Origin: Cokeromyces recurvatus
Lineage: Eukaryota; Mucoromycota; Mucoromycetes; Mucorales; Mucoraceae
Direction: 5' to 3'
Assembly (NCBI RefSeq): GCF_025118155.1
Contig: NW_026251388.1
Coordinates: forward strand, 186,001 to 250,000
Length of the DNA stretch: 64,000 nt
The notes under the pieces are model-generated. The model was not told the origin of the DNA. It worked only from the letters and a program-made list of their open reading frames with translations, and searched no databases. A program made the translations under genes and the position numbers. Shown here one piece after another: positions 25,411 through 36,398 of this stretch. Each line of letters begins with the position of its first letter. Position 1 is the stretch's first letter.

Positions 25411-25513
25411 TCATATAACCCCACAAGATGTATATTCAATGCCGTATATGATAAATGAACAACAAGCTGTTAGTTCAACAGACGAAAGAAACATAAATCA
25501 TCCTCAATACTAA
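22980..25513 (+). CDS. FAR1-type DNA-binding domain protein with polyQ tail
   Basis: Four exons, 22980-23063, 23133-23258, 23342-24067 and 24173-25513, give about 758 residues. Residues about 25-110 resemble the FAR1/WRKY-GCM1 zinc-binding fold: SHQEAIAFCRELCSNYGF, then IYCSREGLPD, then the basic CECRW segment and FIHNHSL, which supply Cys and His ligands. A helical region follows (VSEKIFELARQRLPTNEIRQ, WDDRRFYNRLSEERQKM). The C-terminal half is low complexity, with two polyQ tracts (about 24865-24910 and 25374-25409) and many Ser/Pro, as in activation domains. No transposase or SWIM domain follows, so this looks like a MULE-derived DNA-binding domain serving as a transcription regulator. The target is unknown. 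The start is the first ATG in frame with the domain. Confidence 0.8.
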
Positions 25514-25845
25514 CAACCTTTGCAATGAAGAGTTCGTGGTCCAAACTAAACCAGGTTTTTCCTTTTTTCTTTTTATACTTTTTTTTCTTCTTATTATAAT
25601 TTTAGAAGAGCTGAAGCTTTAATTCTAGTAGTTTTATTACGTAATGTTTTTTTTTCCTTATTTTTATTTTAGTTTTTTAATCAAAATATATAGTACGATT
25701 TTTCTTTGTTTTTAACCCTTATATAAAATAAACTGTTTACTCTGTTTTATCTACCTTTTTCTTTTTGTAGATGATTTATGTACCACTGTATCTTCTACAT
25801 GTAGCAAATCATTATCTATGAACCACCTATCACGCTTGTTCTCGA

Positions 25846-25890
<45 letters not shown>

Positions 25891-26266
25891 GGAGGAGAGA
25901 GAGAGGGATAACTTTATAATATATTTTTTTTTTCTTGATATGTTCACTACTGTATCTTTAACTAAACATCATATAATATGATAGGTAGATTTTATAAGTA
26001 TGATAATGTTCGTTAAGGATAAAATATATATATGCACATTGAATATACACACGAATTAATACTTGGAATTTTGGATTTAGTTATATTTTATTTATTTCTA
26101 GTTGCCTACTTGCAAGTTATTAAAAAGTACCATGTAGACTTTAGTAGCAAGTATATTTTTTTCTTCTTTTAATCTCTATCTAAATGTGATACATAAAAAG
26201 TATCAATGGCTATTCTATAACATACTGCATTATATGCAAGCTTTTTATTGCTACATCCTTTTCTTT

Positions 26267-26306
<40 letters not shown>

Positions 26307-27090
26307 ATACATATCTATTCAATAATATCTTTCTAATATTTTAGTGTACGTAAAAAAAAAGAGAACTTGATATGTTTTAGAATGAATAAATATATATGCT
26401 TGAGTTATGTAAATCTATTAACAATATTAAAAATATCCCTTATATTTAGTGTTTGTTGATTAGGATAGATTGTCGACTATAACGCTGTCTCTCTTTCTTT
26501 TCTTTTTTTTATTTTTATTTTTCTTGATATAAGCTTATTCCTTATTCTTAGGGTTATGTACAAGATAATTACATTCGTAAGGTATTCATCTCTGTTATCT
26601 TCTTTACAATTTTGTGATAATACGAATAGTTACGTAGACTCCTTTTATAAATATCTAAAAGAATAAGAATATAAGTGTGTAGATATTATATAATTTCGGG
26701 TGTGTGTGTGTGTGTGGTGGTGGTGGTTCTGTTTAGATCTACCATGAGTATCATACATATTGAATTATATGCTGGGTTAGTCAGTCAGCCAGTCTACTTT
26801 TTTTTTAAGAAAAAAAAAATAGTGTAGAATGATGAAGAATGATATTTTATAAATCTACATATTCAGAAGCTTAATCAGCCATTTAAAATCTGGATTTGAT
26901 GTTTCTACTTTCCCCCTCCCCTCTTTCTTCCCCTTCCCCTTAGAACTAGGAGTTCATACCACTTGTAATTCAGTAGAAATAAAATAAAAAAAAAAACGTG
27001 TTCAATTATCTTTAAGCTTTTTTCTTTTCTTTTCCTTTTTTTTTTAAAAAAAAAAACTAAAGTATATTTATTATATATATAAATAAATAA
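25514..27090. other. Intergenic with long A and T tracts
   Basis: Contains A40 at 25847-25886 followed by GA repeats, T36 at 26269-26304, a TG microsatellite running into GGT repeats (26700-26726) and mixed A/T tracts near 27041-27056 just before the next gene. No gene is recognised. Confidence 0.5.
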
Positions 27091-27578
27091 ATGACTTTTG
27101 ATTTTGAAGAAATACCAAGGGATTTACTTAGTTCTATTGCACCAACAGATAGTATTGTTATAGGCATAAGTGAAGACGTTAAGCTACCATGTAAAGGTAT
27201 ATACACACATATATATAAGTCTTCTATACCTTTGTACATCAACTTTTGCTTATATATATTTATAAAGGAGTATCTGCTATATTTCGCCAAAGATATGCAA
27301 ACCATCTACTTCAAGTTCAAGCTCAAAGAAAGACACTTGGACAAATTGCCATGACTATACACGAACAACGTCATATATTTTATTTAATTATGCGACACAA
27401 GCTTTATAATAAGCCTAGATTTATAGATCTTGAAACTTGTCTGATCGAATTACGTAAAAGTTGTGAAAGAAACGGTATCAAAACCTTAGCTCTTTCTCGT
27501 GAACAGGGTACAGGATTTGAAGGGTTTCCAGAGAAACACATGAAGGAATTACTCTTTACTGTATTTGATGGTAAATAA
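27091..27578 (+). CDS. Small macro-domain protein (OARD1/TARG1-like fold)
   Basis: Two exons, 27091-27196 and 27268-27578, give 138 residues, the usual size of a stand-alone macro domain. It matches the OARD1-type layout: IAPTDSIVIGISEDVKL at the start of the fold, then GVSAIFRQRYANHLL, IFYLIMRHKLYNKPRFIDLE, and the C-terminal NGIKTLALSREQGTGFEGF and KELLFTVFDG. OARD1-type proteins remove ADP-ribose from glutamate or deacylate O-acetyl-ADP-ribose. Against the human enzyme, its catalytic Lys (in an ITK context) and Asp (in a GLD context) appear replaced here by Arg and Glu, so activity is doubtful and a binding role is possible. This comparison is from memory of the family. An alternative is another macro subfamily. 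Confidence 0.7.
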
Positions 27579-27862
27579 GTGTTATTCTATTGAAGATGAA
27601 GAAGAAGAAAAAAAAAAAAGGGGGAAGGTGTATTCTCATAGATATTTATTATAGGTTGGCATGGTAAACTAATGATGTATACAGGTTCATAAATATAAAC
27701 TATTATCCGATTAGTGTGGAAAAAAAAAAAAAAAAAAAAAAAAAAAACGATAAAATATCCTATCATTCATATTATGCATGACTCTATTTTTTATTATTAT
27801 CGTAACCCCATCCCCCCTTTTTTCTTATTTTTTTTTATATTATAAACAATAATAATAAAAAA

Positions 27863-29367
27863 ATGGTTACAGAAGAGGAGCATGCACCTCTGTTGAAAAG
27901 ATCTAACCACAATGTCAGTCATTGGAATCGACTGAAAAAGAGCACCATGGTAAAAAAATAAATAATAAAAAATAAAAAAATAAAAATAAAACAAATGCAG
28001 AGATTTTGACGCATAATTCTATTCATTTCAAACAACTACATTATGTTCAGCTTATTCGCGCATTTATTGCATTCTCTATATTATTACTCTTTACTGGAGG
28101 GATTTCGATGCTCCAGCGCTATTGGAAAAAAAACAATACGTTTGATTTTGGTGATTTAAAAGGATATTGTTCACATGTTCAACCCATTCAACCTCATGAA
28201 TACATTATTCGATATAAGAAATTAGCCAAGGCATTAAAGGAGGAAGATGCCAGTGCCTTCATTATGGAAGGCGGGGCAACCATGCTTTATTATACAAACA
28301 TTGACTGGGAATTGACTGAACGTCCTTTTATGGTCGTTCTTCAGTTGAATGAGAGTGAGCCTACTGGTATTCACACGACGATTGTCACACCTGCCTTTGA
28401 AGCAACACGTGCAGTTAAGAGTGTAAAGGAAGCAAACTTACCTAACGAAATTCAACCTAAATTTGTAGAATGGCTTGAGGATCGTTCTCCCTTTGATGTT
28501 CTCAAGACTATTCTTATTCAACCTACCACCACAATTGACGACGACGACGACAACAACAACAACAACAGAAGAAGAAAAAGACAGCAACCTATTATTTTCG
28601 TTGAACAAAATGTCCGTTTATTCGTTTTCCAAGGCATCTCAGACGCTTTGTTGACGGGAAAAGTCATGATGGCGCCTCGATTCATCCGTATGTTGCGCAT
28701 GGTGAAATCAAATTCTGAGCTTGAAATAATGCGATGTGCTAACAAGGTGACTGAATTAGCCATTCGTACCGTTCGTCCACATGTCAAGATAGGCATGACA
28801 GAATTGGATATCCAACGTTTAATGGAAAACGCGCTTCATACTGCTGGATTGACAAAGACTTGGGTTTTAGCTCTTATTGATGAAAATGCAGCGCTTCCGC
28901 ATGGATCTTCTAGTATGAAAAAGGTGACTGGACATAGTAGTGTTTTAATTGATACAGGAGGAGAATTATTAGGTATGTTCCAAAGCCCCCATTTAGTATT
29001 ATTATGAGTAATGAATGCTATTATCTCTTCTAGGATATCAATCTGATTGTACAAGGACTTTCTTTATGGGGGCAAGAGGATATAATCAGACAATTGAAGA
29101 TGCTTGGTATCTCGTTCGTCGTGCTCAGGAAAATGTATTGAATCATACAGAGGCCAACATGACCTGTGCCCAAGTTGATTTAACTGCACGTCATATTATT
29201 GATAAAGCTGGATATGGACTTTATTTTACACATCGTCTTGGTCATGGTATTGGTAGAGAAATGCATGAAGAACCTTATATGAATCAAGGCAATAAAGCAC
29301 AACATTTAGTGCCGGGAATTACCTTCAGTGTCGAGTAAGTTTTTTATAGAAACGTTTACTGTTGTTA

Positions 29368-29414
<47 letters not shown>

Positions 29415-29557
29415 AATAATTCTTATTTTTACATAGACCTGGAATATATGTGCCACAAGAGTTTGGTATTCGTCTTGAGGATATTGTTTTCGTAAGAGAA
29501 GATGGTAAACTGGAACTACTAACAAGCGGCTTGGCTCAAAATCCTTGGACACTTTAA
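27863..29557 (+). CDS. Membrane-anchored M24 metallopeptidase (Xaa-Pro dipeptidase-like)
   Basis: Four exons, 27863-27949, 28003-28972, 29034-29334 and 29437-29557, give about 492 residues. The short N-terminus is followed by a hydrophobic span (LIRAFIAFSILLLFTGGISM), which predicts a type II membrane protein. A creatinase-like N-terminal domain precedes the pita-bread domain. Metal ligands are all visible: Asp in SVLIDTGGEL, Asp in YQSDCTRTFF, His in FTHRLGHGIGREMHEEPY, Glu in ITFSVEPGIY and Glu in FGIRLEDIVF. Family enzymes remove an N-terminal residue before proline using two divalent metals. A loop of repeated Asp, Asn and Arg (about 28540-28578, GAC and AAC repeats) is inserted in the N-terminal domain. 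The third intron holds an A44 tract. The start could be a later Met, but this ATG splices in frame. Confidence 0.9.
29369..29412. repeat. A44 homopolymer inside an intron
   Basis: Forty-four A in the sense strand within the third intron of the M24 gene (29335-29436), 24 bases before the acceptor. It forms most of the intron body. The length is approximate because of homopolymer error. Confidence 0.8.
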
Positions 29558-29788
29558 AATGAAAAAACTAATATTTATAAAATTTTATACATATTACTTG
29601 TCATATCTTGCATCTTCAAACCTTATTTCTAATTGCTAAAAAAAAAAAAAAAAAAAAAAAAATGCACCTTAAGCTTTTTACTTTTTTTTTTTTTCAGTGG
29701 CTTATCCATTTTAATTTTTATATATTTATGTGTGTGTGTGTGTGTGTGTATTAAAAAATAGACTTTACAATATCTTTGTGTGATTATA

Positions 29789-29836
29789 ATGTCTGATTTG
29801 GAAGATCAAAAAGTTTTGTTGAAAAAGAAACAATGA
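29789..29836 (+). promoter_or_regulatory. Possible uORF overlapping the RIO1 start
   Basis: ATGTCTGATTTGG opens a 15-codon frame whose TGA overlaps the RIO1 ATG (sequence ATGA at 29833-29836). Such an overlap allows termination and re-initiation. It may instead be outside the mRNA or the result of an unseen intron. Confidence 0.4.
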
Positions 29837-31820
29837 ATAAAGAAGAAGAGGAAGATTATACAGAGGACTATGATGATTATGATGATTACGATGATTATCT
29901 CGATGATGAGCTTAATGATGCTGATATGTGGGATACTGCTACTGGAGGTAAAATTAGAAAAAAAAAAAAATAGCTTCAAAGTTTTTTTTTTTTTTTTTTT
30001 TGTTTAATTCCATGTTTATATACTACAAAATTGTATACTGACTTGAAGTGTTTTTTTTTTCTTAAAAAAAAAATAGATTTTACTAAACAATACAATAAAC
30101 TACGACAACAGATTGCGCCTTCTCCCAATACAGATAAGCCTGCACCCGTAGTCAATAGAAAGATAGCTCCTATAGCAGTACGTAGTAAAGCTGGCAATGC
30201 TCAAACTAATTCAAGCACAGCTGATAAAAAGCAAATGTTAGAAAGCCAAATTGACAGTTTAGGACATTTTGCTAGTCGTATTCATATTGATGATTATAAT
30301 CCTAGTAAGATATCCTCCTCTGTTGCAAGTGATATTAAATTAAGTTCTAAAAAAGCCAGTGGAGACAAGTAAGATATGGTTTCGAATAGACAATGAACCC
30401 TGCTATTTATGCTTAACATGTCATATTTAGGACAATTCAAAAAGATAAAGCAGATCGTGCTACAGTTGAACAAGTACTTGATCCTCGTACACGTATCATT
30501 CTTTTTAAAATGTTAAATAGAGGGATATTTTATGAAATTAATGGATGTATAAGTACTGGCAAAGAAGCGAATGTATACCATGCAATGACAGAGGATGGAC
30601 AACATAGAGCTATTAAAGTCTACAAGACCTCTATCCTAACTTTCAAGGATCGAGATAGATATGTTACAGGAGAATTTCGTTTTAGACATGGCTATTCTAA
30701 ATCAAATCCAAGAAAGATGGTTAAAGTATGGGCAGAAAAGGAAATGCGTAATTTAAGACGTCTTCAACAAGCAGGCATTCCTTCACCTAATGCACTTGTG
30801 TTAAGAATGCATGTATTAGTGATGGAATTTTTGGGTGATAAAAATGGATGGGCTTATCCTAGATTAAAAGATGCAAATATTGAAGCGTCAAGATATCCAG
30901 CACTTTATTATCAACTTGTAAAGAATATTCGTACAATGTATCAAGTTTGTAAATTAGTTCATGCTGATTTAAGTGAATATAACATCTTGTAAGTAAGTTT
31001 TAATGTATTTAATTTTTTTTATACAGCTTCTTTTCTCAATTTTTTATTTTTTTTAACAGATATCATTCACGTAAATTATATATTATTGATGTATCGCAGT
31101 CTGTTGAACATGATCATCCTCATGCTTCAGAATTCTTGAGAAAAGATCTTTCAAATGTGACAGATTATTTTGCAAAGAAAGATGTTCGAGTGATGAGTGT
31201 AGTCGATCTTTTCAAGTTTGTTACTGACATGTCATTTGGTAATGAAGAAGAAGAAGTAGATGCAAGACTAGAAAAGGTAATCGAAAATTTATACATGTAT
31301 TAATGAGATGATAATAAACTAATATATAAATATATACATATAGATTCAAGAAGAGATGAATAATAATCCAAATAAAGAAATTAACAAAACTGAAGATGAG
31401 ATTTTTGTAAAATCTTATATACCAACTACATTAGAAGAAGTGATTGATATTGAAAGAGATACTTTAATAGTTGAACAAGGAAAAGCAAAGAATCTAGTCT
31501 ATGCTGATTTACTCGGTACAGGCGTCACTTCCACCCTAGAAAAGTTAAATATCAGTGATGATGAAGAAAAAGATCAAGATGATCCCATCTCAGAAGAAGA
31601 AGAAGGAAATGAAGATGAAAGTGAATCTTCTTCAGAGGAAGATGATGAAGAAGAAGATAAAAAGATGAAAAAGCCAAGAGGGAAAAAGAATGAAGATAAA
31701 GATGAGAAAAGAGAAAGAAAACAAAAGGCAAAAGAAGAAGCTAGAGAACGTAGAAAACATAAGATTCCAAAAGCAGAGAAAAAGAGAAAGATCAAAACTA
31801 GTAGTAAAAAGAAGAAATAA
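29833..31820 (+). CDS. RIO1: Atypical protein kinase/ATPase RIO1
   Basis: Five exons, 29833-29947, 30077-30368, 30431-30988, 31060-31276 and 31344-31820, give 552 residues. An acidic N-terminus ([14 protein letters not shown]) precedes the RIO kinase domain: P-loop-like [15 protein letters not shown], Lys in AIKVYKTS, the RIO insert [17 protein letters not shown], hinge [10 protein letters not shown], catalytic loop [12 protein letters not shown] and the metal-binding strand [13 protein letters not shown], all typical of RIO1 (not RIO2). The C-terminus is Glu/Asp then Lys-rich, ending in [16 protein letters not shown]1 acts in the last cytoplasmic steps of 40S subunit maturation. An ATG at 29789 lies upstream in another frame and hits a stop at 29834-29836, overlapping this start, so it would act as a 15-codon uORF. 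Confidence 0.95.
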
Positions 31821-32096
31821 AGGATTTCCTTTCTATTTGTTATTGTGCCACCAAAGAAATAAAATAGAAATAAAAATGAGAAAAACCAGTCTTGTTATTT
31901 GTTGAATAAATAAGCTTTTTTTTTTTTTTTTTTTTTTTTGGTTATAGGCTACACAATTATTATATTTCTTATTGTGCAACTAAAACTAAAACAAACGTAC
32001 ATAATTTCATCCCTTTTATCTTCTCCTTGGGCGACTATGAATAAAACGACAATGACGATGTAAAAAGGGAAATCACTTGAATATACTTTTTTGAAA

Positions 32097-32129
<33 letters not shown>

Positions 32130-32299
32130 ATTACATAAATCTCGGCAAATAAGCTGAGTTATTTTATTCTTAAATCAAAGAGTTACACAGAAATTTGAAA
32201 ATAAGTCTTTATTTATTTATTTTATTTTATTTTATTTTTTTTCGGCTTTTTCTTTTTCTTTCTCTTTATTGGTTTCTTTGTATTATTATTATTATTATC
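31821..32299. other. Intergenic, promoter of GT2 gene
   Basis: 3' flank of RIO1 and promoter of the next gene. It contains T24 at about 31916-31939, A29 at 32099-32127 and TTTTA repeats near 32205-32240. No gene is recognised. Confidence 0.5.
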
Positions 32300-34210
32300 A
32301 TGAAAAAAGTCTCTCTGTTGAATTATCCCTTCGAACTAGTTGCGCCTATGGTGGCTATTGGATCTGTTCTTTTATTACCTTTAGGCCCGCTTTTGATCCC
32401 TCGTATCTATATCTTGTTTTTATTGATTTATTTTACTGTATTCTTATACACTCAAGTAAATCATCTTTTCAAATTTTATCTTACTGCAACTAAAATGACA
32501 AGAACGATTCGTAATTATAACAATCAACGTAATAATAACCAAGAGCTTGACAACTCATCACTTACCATTACTACTAAATCTATTACATCTACTACTCGTG
32601 AAAGAATTCTTTCAGTTGAAGAACTTGAAGAAATGGAAACTAGTTTAAATTTTTATAATAATACTCAACTGATTCATGCTTTTATTATACCAAACTATGC
32701 GGAACCAGAAGCTCTTTTAAGAGATACTATTAAACGTCTAGCCAATCATAAGTAAGCATTTTTTTTTTATATACATGTATTAAAAAAGCGGAGAAAGAGA
32801 GAGAGAGAGAGCCATTCATTGATGATATTTAATTTTATTATATTATATTATATTAGAAATGCTCAAACAAATTATGTTATTATTTTAGCTATGGAAGCAT
32901 CAGAATTAAATTATGAACAAAAGGCAATTAATTTAGAAAATTACTTTAAAGACAGTTTTCTTCAGTTTATTATCACTGCTCATCCTGCTGATATACCCGG
33001 TGAATCGCGTGGTAAGGGATCTAACGTTGCTTATGCTGCAAGACATGGCTGTGCTCAAATGCTACAACATGGAATTGATAGAAGACAAATTATTTTAACT
33101 ATATCTGATTCAGATTCTTCCATTTCTGAGCTATATATTAGTGAGGTTAATATATAAATATATACACATATATCATACTATTTATATAGATATACATTTA
33201 TATATTAATCTTATTTCTTGATTTAGGTTGAAAAATCTTTTAATCATGCTGAAGATCCTTATTACTTGTTATTTGCACCACCTATCTTCTTTTCTCGTAA
33301 TTGCTTTGAAGTTCCTGCCGCTGTTAGAATGACGGATATTACTTGGTCTGCTATGGTCATGTCTAGTTTAAGTAATAGTCGTGGTCTTTCTTTCCCTTGT
33401 TCAACTTATAGTTTAAGCATGATATTAGCAGAAAGAGTTGGCTATTGGGATACAGATGCTGATTCAGTAGGAGAAGATATGCATATGATGTTGAAATGTT
33501 TCTTTAAAACCGATGGACTCGCTCGCTGTTGTCCTATCTTTGTACCTATCAATTTAACAAATGTTCAAACATCAGGTTATCTAGCAAATATGAATGCAAG
33601 ATTCGTTCAAGCAAAGCGACACTATAATGGTATTGCTGATTTGGCCTATACACTTCGAAATTCATTTGGAGTAAAAGATACAAGTAAATTAGATAACTTG
33701 GCATTCACAAAAAAGACAAGTTTACTTTATAGTTCTCATTCATTTTGGCTTGATAAATTAATTATGTGTACAAAGGTAATGGAAGCTCATCTTATTCCTG
33801 TTAGTTCTGGTTGGCTTATGTTTGCTGCTGTACCTTTGATGCAATTCATCTTATTTCCTCCTCATTCTATGATTGCCTTCGTTGACCCTTCAGATAATCC
33901 AATTCTTACTTCAGAGTTTTATTCAACTTTGTGGAACATTGTTAAGATCATCACTGTCTTTTTACCACTTCCTTTATTTGGAACTTTGGCTATCTATGAG
34001 CGCCTTCACCGAATCGTTGATCGGGAACTGTATCGCAAATCAGAATCTCGTAATTGGCGTAACACATTTGATTATATCTCTTTACCTATTGCTGCTTGGG
34101 CTTTTATGACAATTCCAGCTACTATTGCTTGTATCAAAAGACTCTACAAAACAAATGATAAATATATTGTAGCAGAAAAGTTTTTTGAAGCAGTAGATAA
34201 CGAACCATAA
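32300..34210 (+). CDS. Membrane glycosyltransferase, family 2 (GT2)
   Basis: Three exons, 32300-32751, 32857-33145 and 33227-34210, give about 574 residues. Two hydrophobic N-terminal spans (VAPMVAIGSVLLLPLGPLLI, IYILFLLIYFTVFLYT) precede the GT-A domain. Features are AFIIPNYAEPEALLRDTI (start of the fold), GESRGKGSNVAYAAR, the D-x-D-like LTISDSDSSIS, GEDMHMMLKCFF (acceptor/base region) and QAKRHYNGIADLAY, which takes the place of the QxxRW motif of processive enzymes. At least three more spans follow (LMFAAVPLMQFILF, IVKIITVFLPLPLFGTLA, ISLPIAAWAFMTIPATIACI). GT2 enzymes of this layout build or extend surface polysaccharides. Substrate unknown; it is not a classical chitin synthase. Confidence 0.85.
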
Positions 34211-34593
34211 TAATAATAATAATAATAATATATACACCTATATGCATCATATATTTATATATCTTAATACTCACTAATTATAATACAAGTAATTTTTTTT
34301 TTATTATTATTATTTCATCTATACTAATATGTATAATTCATATAGATAGATAGATATATAGATAGATATATTTTAGCTTATAATAAATGTAATCATCATT
34401 TATACACAATTCTATTTTTTTTTATAGTAGAATATGTATGCAATGCATGACATAATACTGTATGCATAATTATACATAAAGAATATTTCATTATTTGTAA
34501 AAAAAGTTACACTGAATTTGTGATATATACACACTATAAATAAAGATGTTGAATCATGAAAAAAAAACGTCACAACAAACGAATAAAGAAGGA
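34211..34593. other. Convergent intergenic region
   Basis: Lies between two gene 3' ends (plus GT2, minus PLP enzyme). AT microsatellites and an ATAGATAGATAT run near 34344-34370. No gene is recognised. Confidence 0.5.
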
Positions 34594-35916
34594 TTACAAT
34601 ATTTTATATGCATTATTATAAATCTCTTTTGCTACTTCTTTTCTCAAGAATTCTATTAAAGATGAAGGTTCTTTAAATTCAATACTACCAAAAAAAAAAT
34701 TAATATTTATAATTTGTCTTTTGCATCATGTGTAGTACCTTTCATGTTGAAAATAAATGGTTTCTATTGGTAATAATAATCGTGAAGTACTTGTAAGAAA
34801 ACATCCTTCCCATTTCCCTTCTTTAGCATCTTGAAGTTTAGGGAAATCCCATTTAATTGGGATCTGATTCTTTTCACAAACATCAATAACAATTTTTAGA
34901 ATAGATCCTAAAAGAATATGATCTAATGATGCACAGTAAACAGCCTTATCAATGACTGCTAAAAAGTTGGATGCCATTCCTTCATATATGTGTCCTTTAT
35001 CATCAATTAAAACGACTTCATTTACATCTTTAGCTTTATTCCTTTCTGATTCTTGTCTATCTCTCACCCATTGAGAATTCTTTATTTCAGGCGAATTTCG
35101 CATCCTTTGCTCTATTTCAACTTTGATACGCATTTGAGGTGGTAATGAAGGTAGAGATACAAAATGGGCAGCAAAATAAGCTTTGTGTGTCTTTTCAAGT
35201 AAAAACAAATAAATAAATAAATATATTGACTTTTATTATTATTACCTGGAATGAATAGGTTGCCATTAAAGATACTTTGGCTTCTAAAGGATGTTCACTA
35301 TTGGATGTTGGGTCCACTTGTTTATAGAATGTTTTTAACCCTTTTCTTAATAAAGGAATCAACTTGTTCTCAAATTGAATAGGATCTCTAAGAGATGCCA
35401 GGGATTCACTAGCTTCATGGGTCTCCTCAACTGTATTTCCTTCAAATTTTATATTTGCAAGTGCTTTTGTCATTCGTTTCATGTGTGTATTTAGCTCCAC
35501 AATCGCATCTCTGTGCACTGTACGCATTCCTGTATAAGCCCCTAAATTAAAAAAAAAAATACATACATACATACTTGGTTAACTATGTTGTAATTTCTTC
35601 GCTCCTTTTTTTTTTCTTTTCTTTACCGCTTGGATAAGAAAGAATAAATTCATTAAATGTCTTGTTTCCTAATTGAATATCATATTGTATCTTTTCTTCA
35701 TCGTTTTCGTTGACATTAACTTGTTCAATTATAACTTGTTTTGTATAGAAAAAATAACAGTTTAATTTATATTTATATTTTATTTTATTTTTAGGGTTGA
35801 TGAGAGAGATAATTACGTGTGGTAGGTTTCAACATGGTAGAATAATTTTTTAATTTGTATCGAGAAAAACGTCTTAATTTAGTTACAAGAGAATAACTAT
35901 GAAATAAAGACCGCAT
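34594..35916 (-). CDS. Fold-type IV PLP-dependent enzyme (BCAT/ADC-lyase-like)
   Basis: Five exons on the minus strand: 35916-35817, 35734-35627, 35541-35246, 35190-34739 and 34684-34594, 348 residues. Phases agree throughout. The N-terminus (MRSLFHSYSLVTKLRRFSR) is basic, hydroxylated and free of acids, as in mitochondrial presequences. GAYTGMRTVHRDAIVELNTH is the opening of the fold, PEIKNSQWVRDR carries the probable PLP lysine, and EVVLIDDKGHIYEGMASNF is the conserved strand-turn near the cofactor phosphate. LTSTSRLLLPIETI is near the end. It resembles the plant and fungal 'D-amino-acid aminotransferase-like' branch, whose substrates are poorly known; the branch includes BCATs and 4-amino-4-deoxychorismate lyases. 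Substrate is therefore open. Confidence 0.85.
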
Positions 35917-36016
35917 TAAAAAAAGAAAAAAAAAAAGAAATTATGCCTGAAAAGCAATGATTATTATATAGTGTTGGCTTTATTCAATGATTGGTTAGTT
36001 ACCAAGATATTTAAGC

Positions 36017-36064
<48 letters not shown>

Positions 36065-36398
36065 ACCGTTACATAACCTTTTTAAGAGTGTTCTATAAAT
36101 GTGTTCATCCATAGTAATTAAAAAAAAATGATAAACTTTGTCGGTTAGAATTTAAAGAGTACATAACTTGGAATCTATTTCTATGCAAGAAATAAATACT
36201 AGCACATAGTAAGAATAATAAAAAAAAAGGTTTTACAATTTGATTGTTTCACTCTATATTCTTCTTAGATACTAAGAGTCAAACAAACGTCAAAATATGA
36301 ATAAAAGTCATTATATAAGAACTGTTCATTCCTTGTACTAAAGAATACGAGTTTTTTTTTCTTTTCTTTTTTTCTTTTCAAATTATTAATTAAACATA
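35917..36398. other. Divergent intergenic region with (AGT)15
   Basis: Shared upstream region between the minus-strand PLP enzyme and the plus-strand aspartic protease. The (AGT)15 microsatellite lies at 36019-36063, and T-rich sequence directly precedes the protease ATG. No gene is recognised. Confidence 0.55.
36019..36063. repeat. (AGT)15 microsatellite
   Basis: Fifteen perfect AGT units in the divergent promoter region. It is likely to vary in length between strains. Confidence 0.95.

Noticed and set aside
31574..31795. Minus-strand Ser/Phe-rich frame
   Set aside because: Antisense of the acidic and Lys-rich tail of RIO1; no independent evidence.
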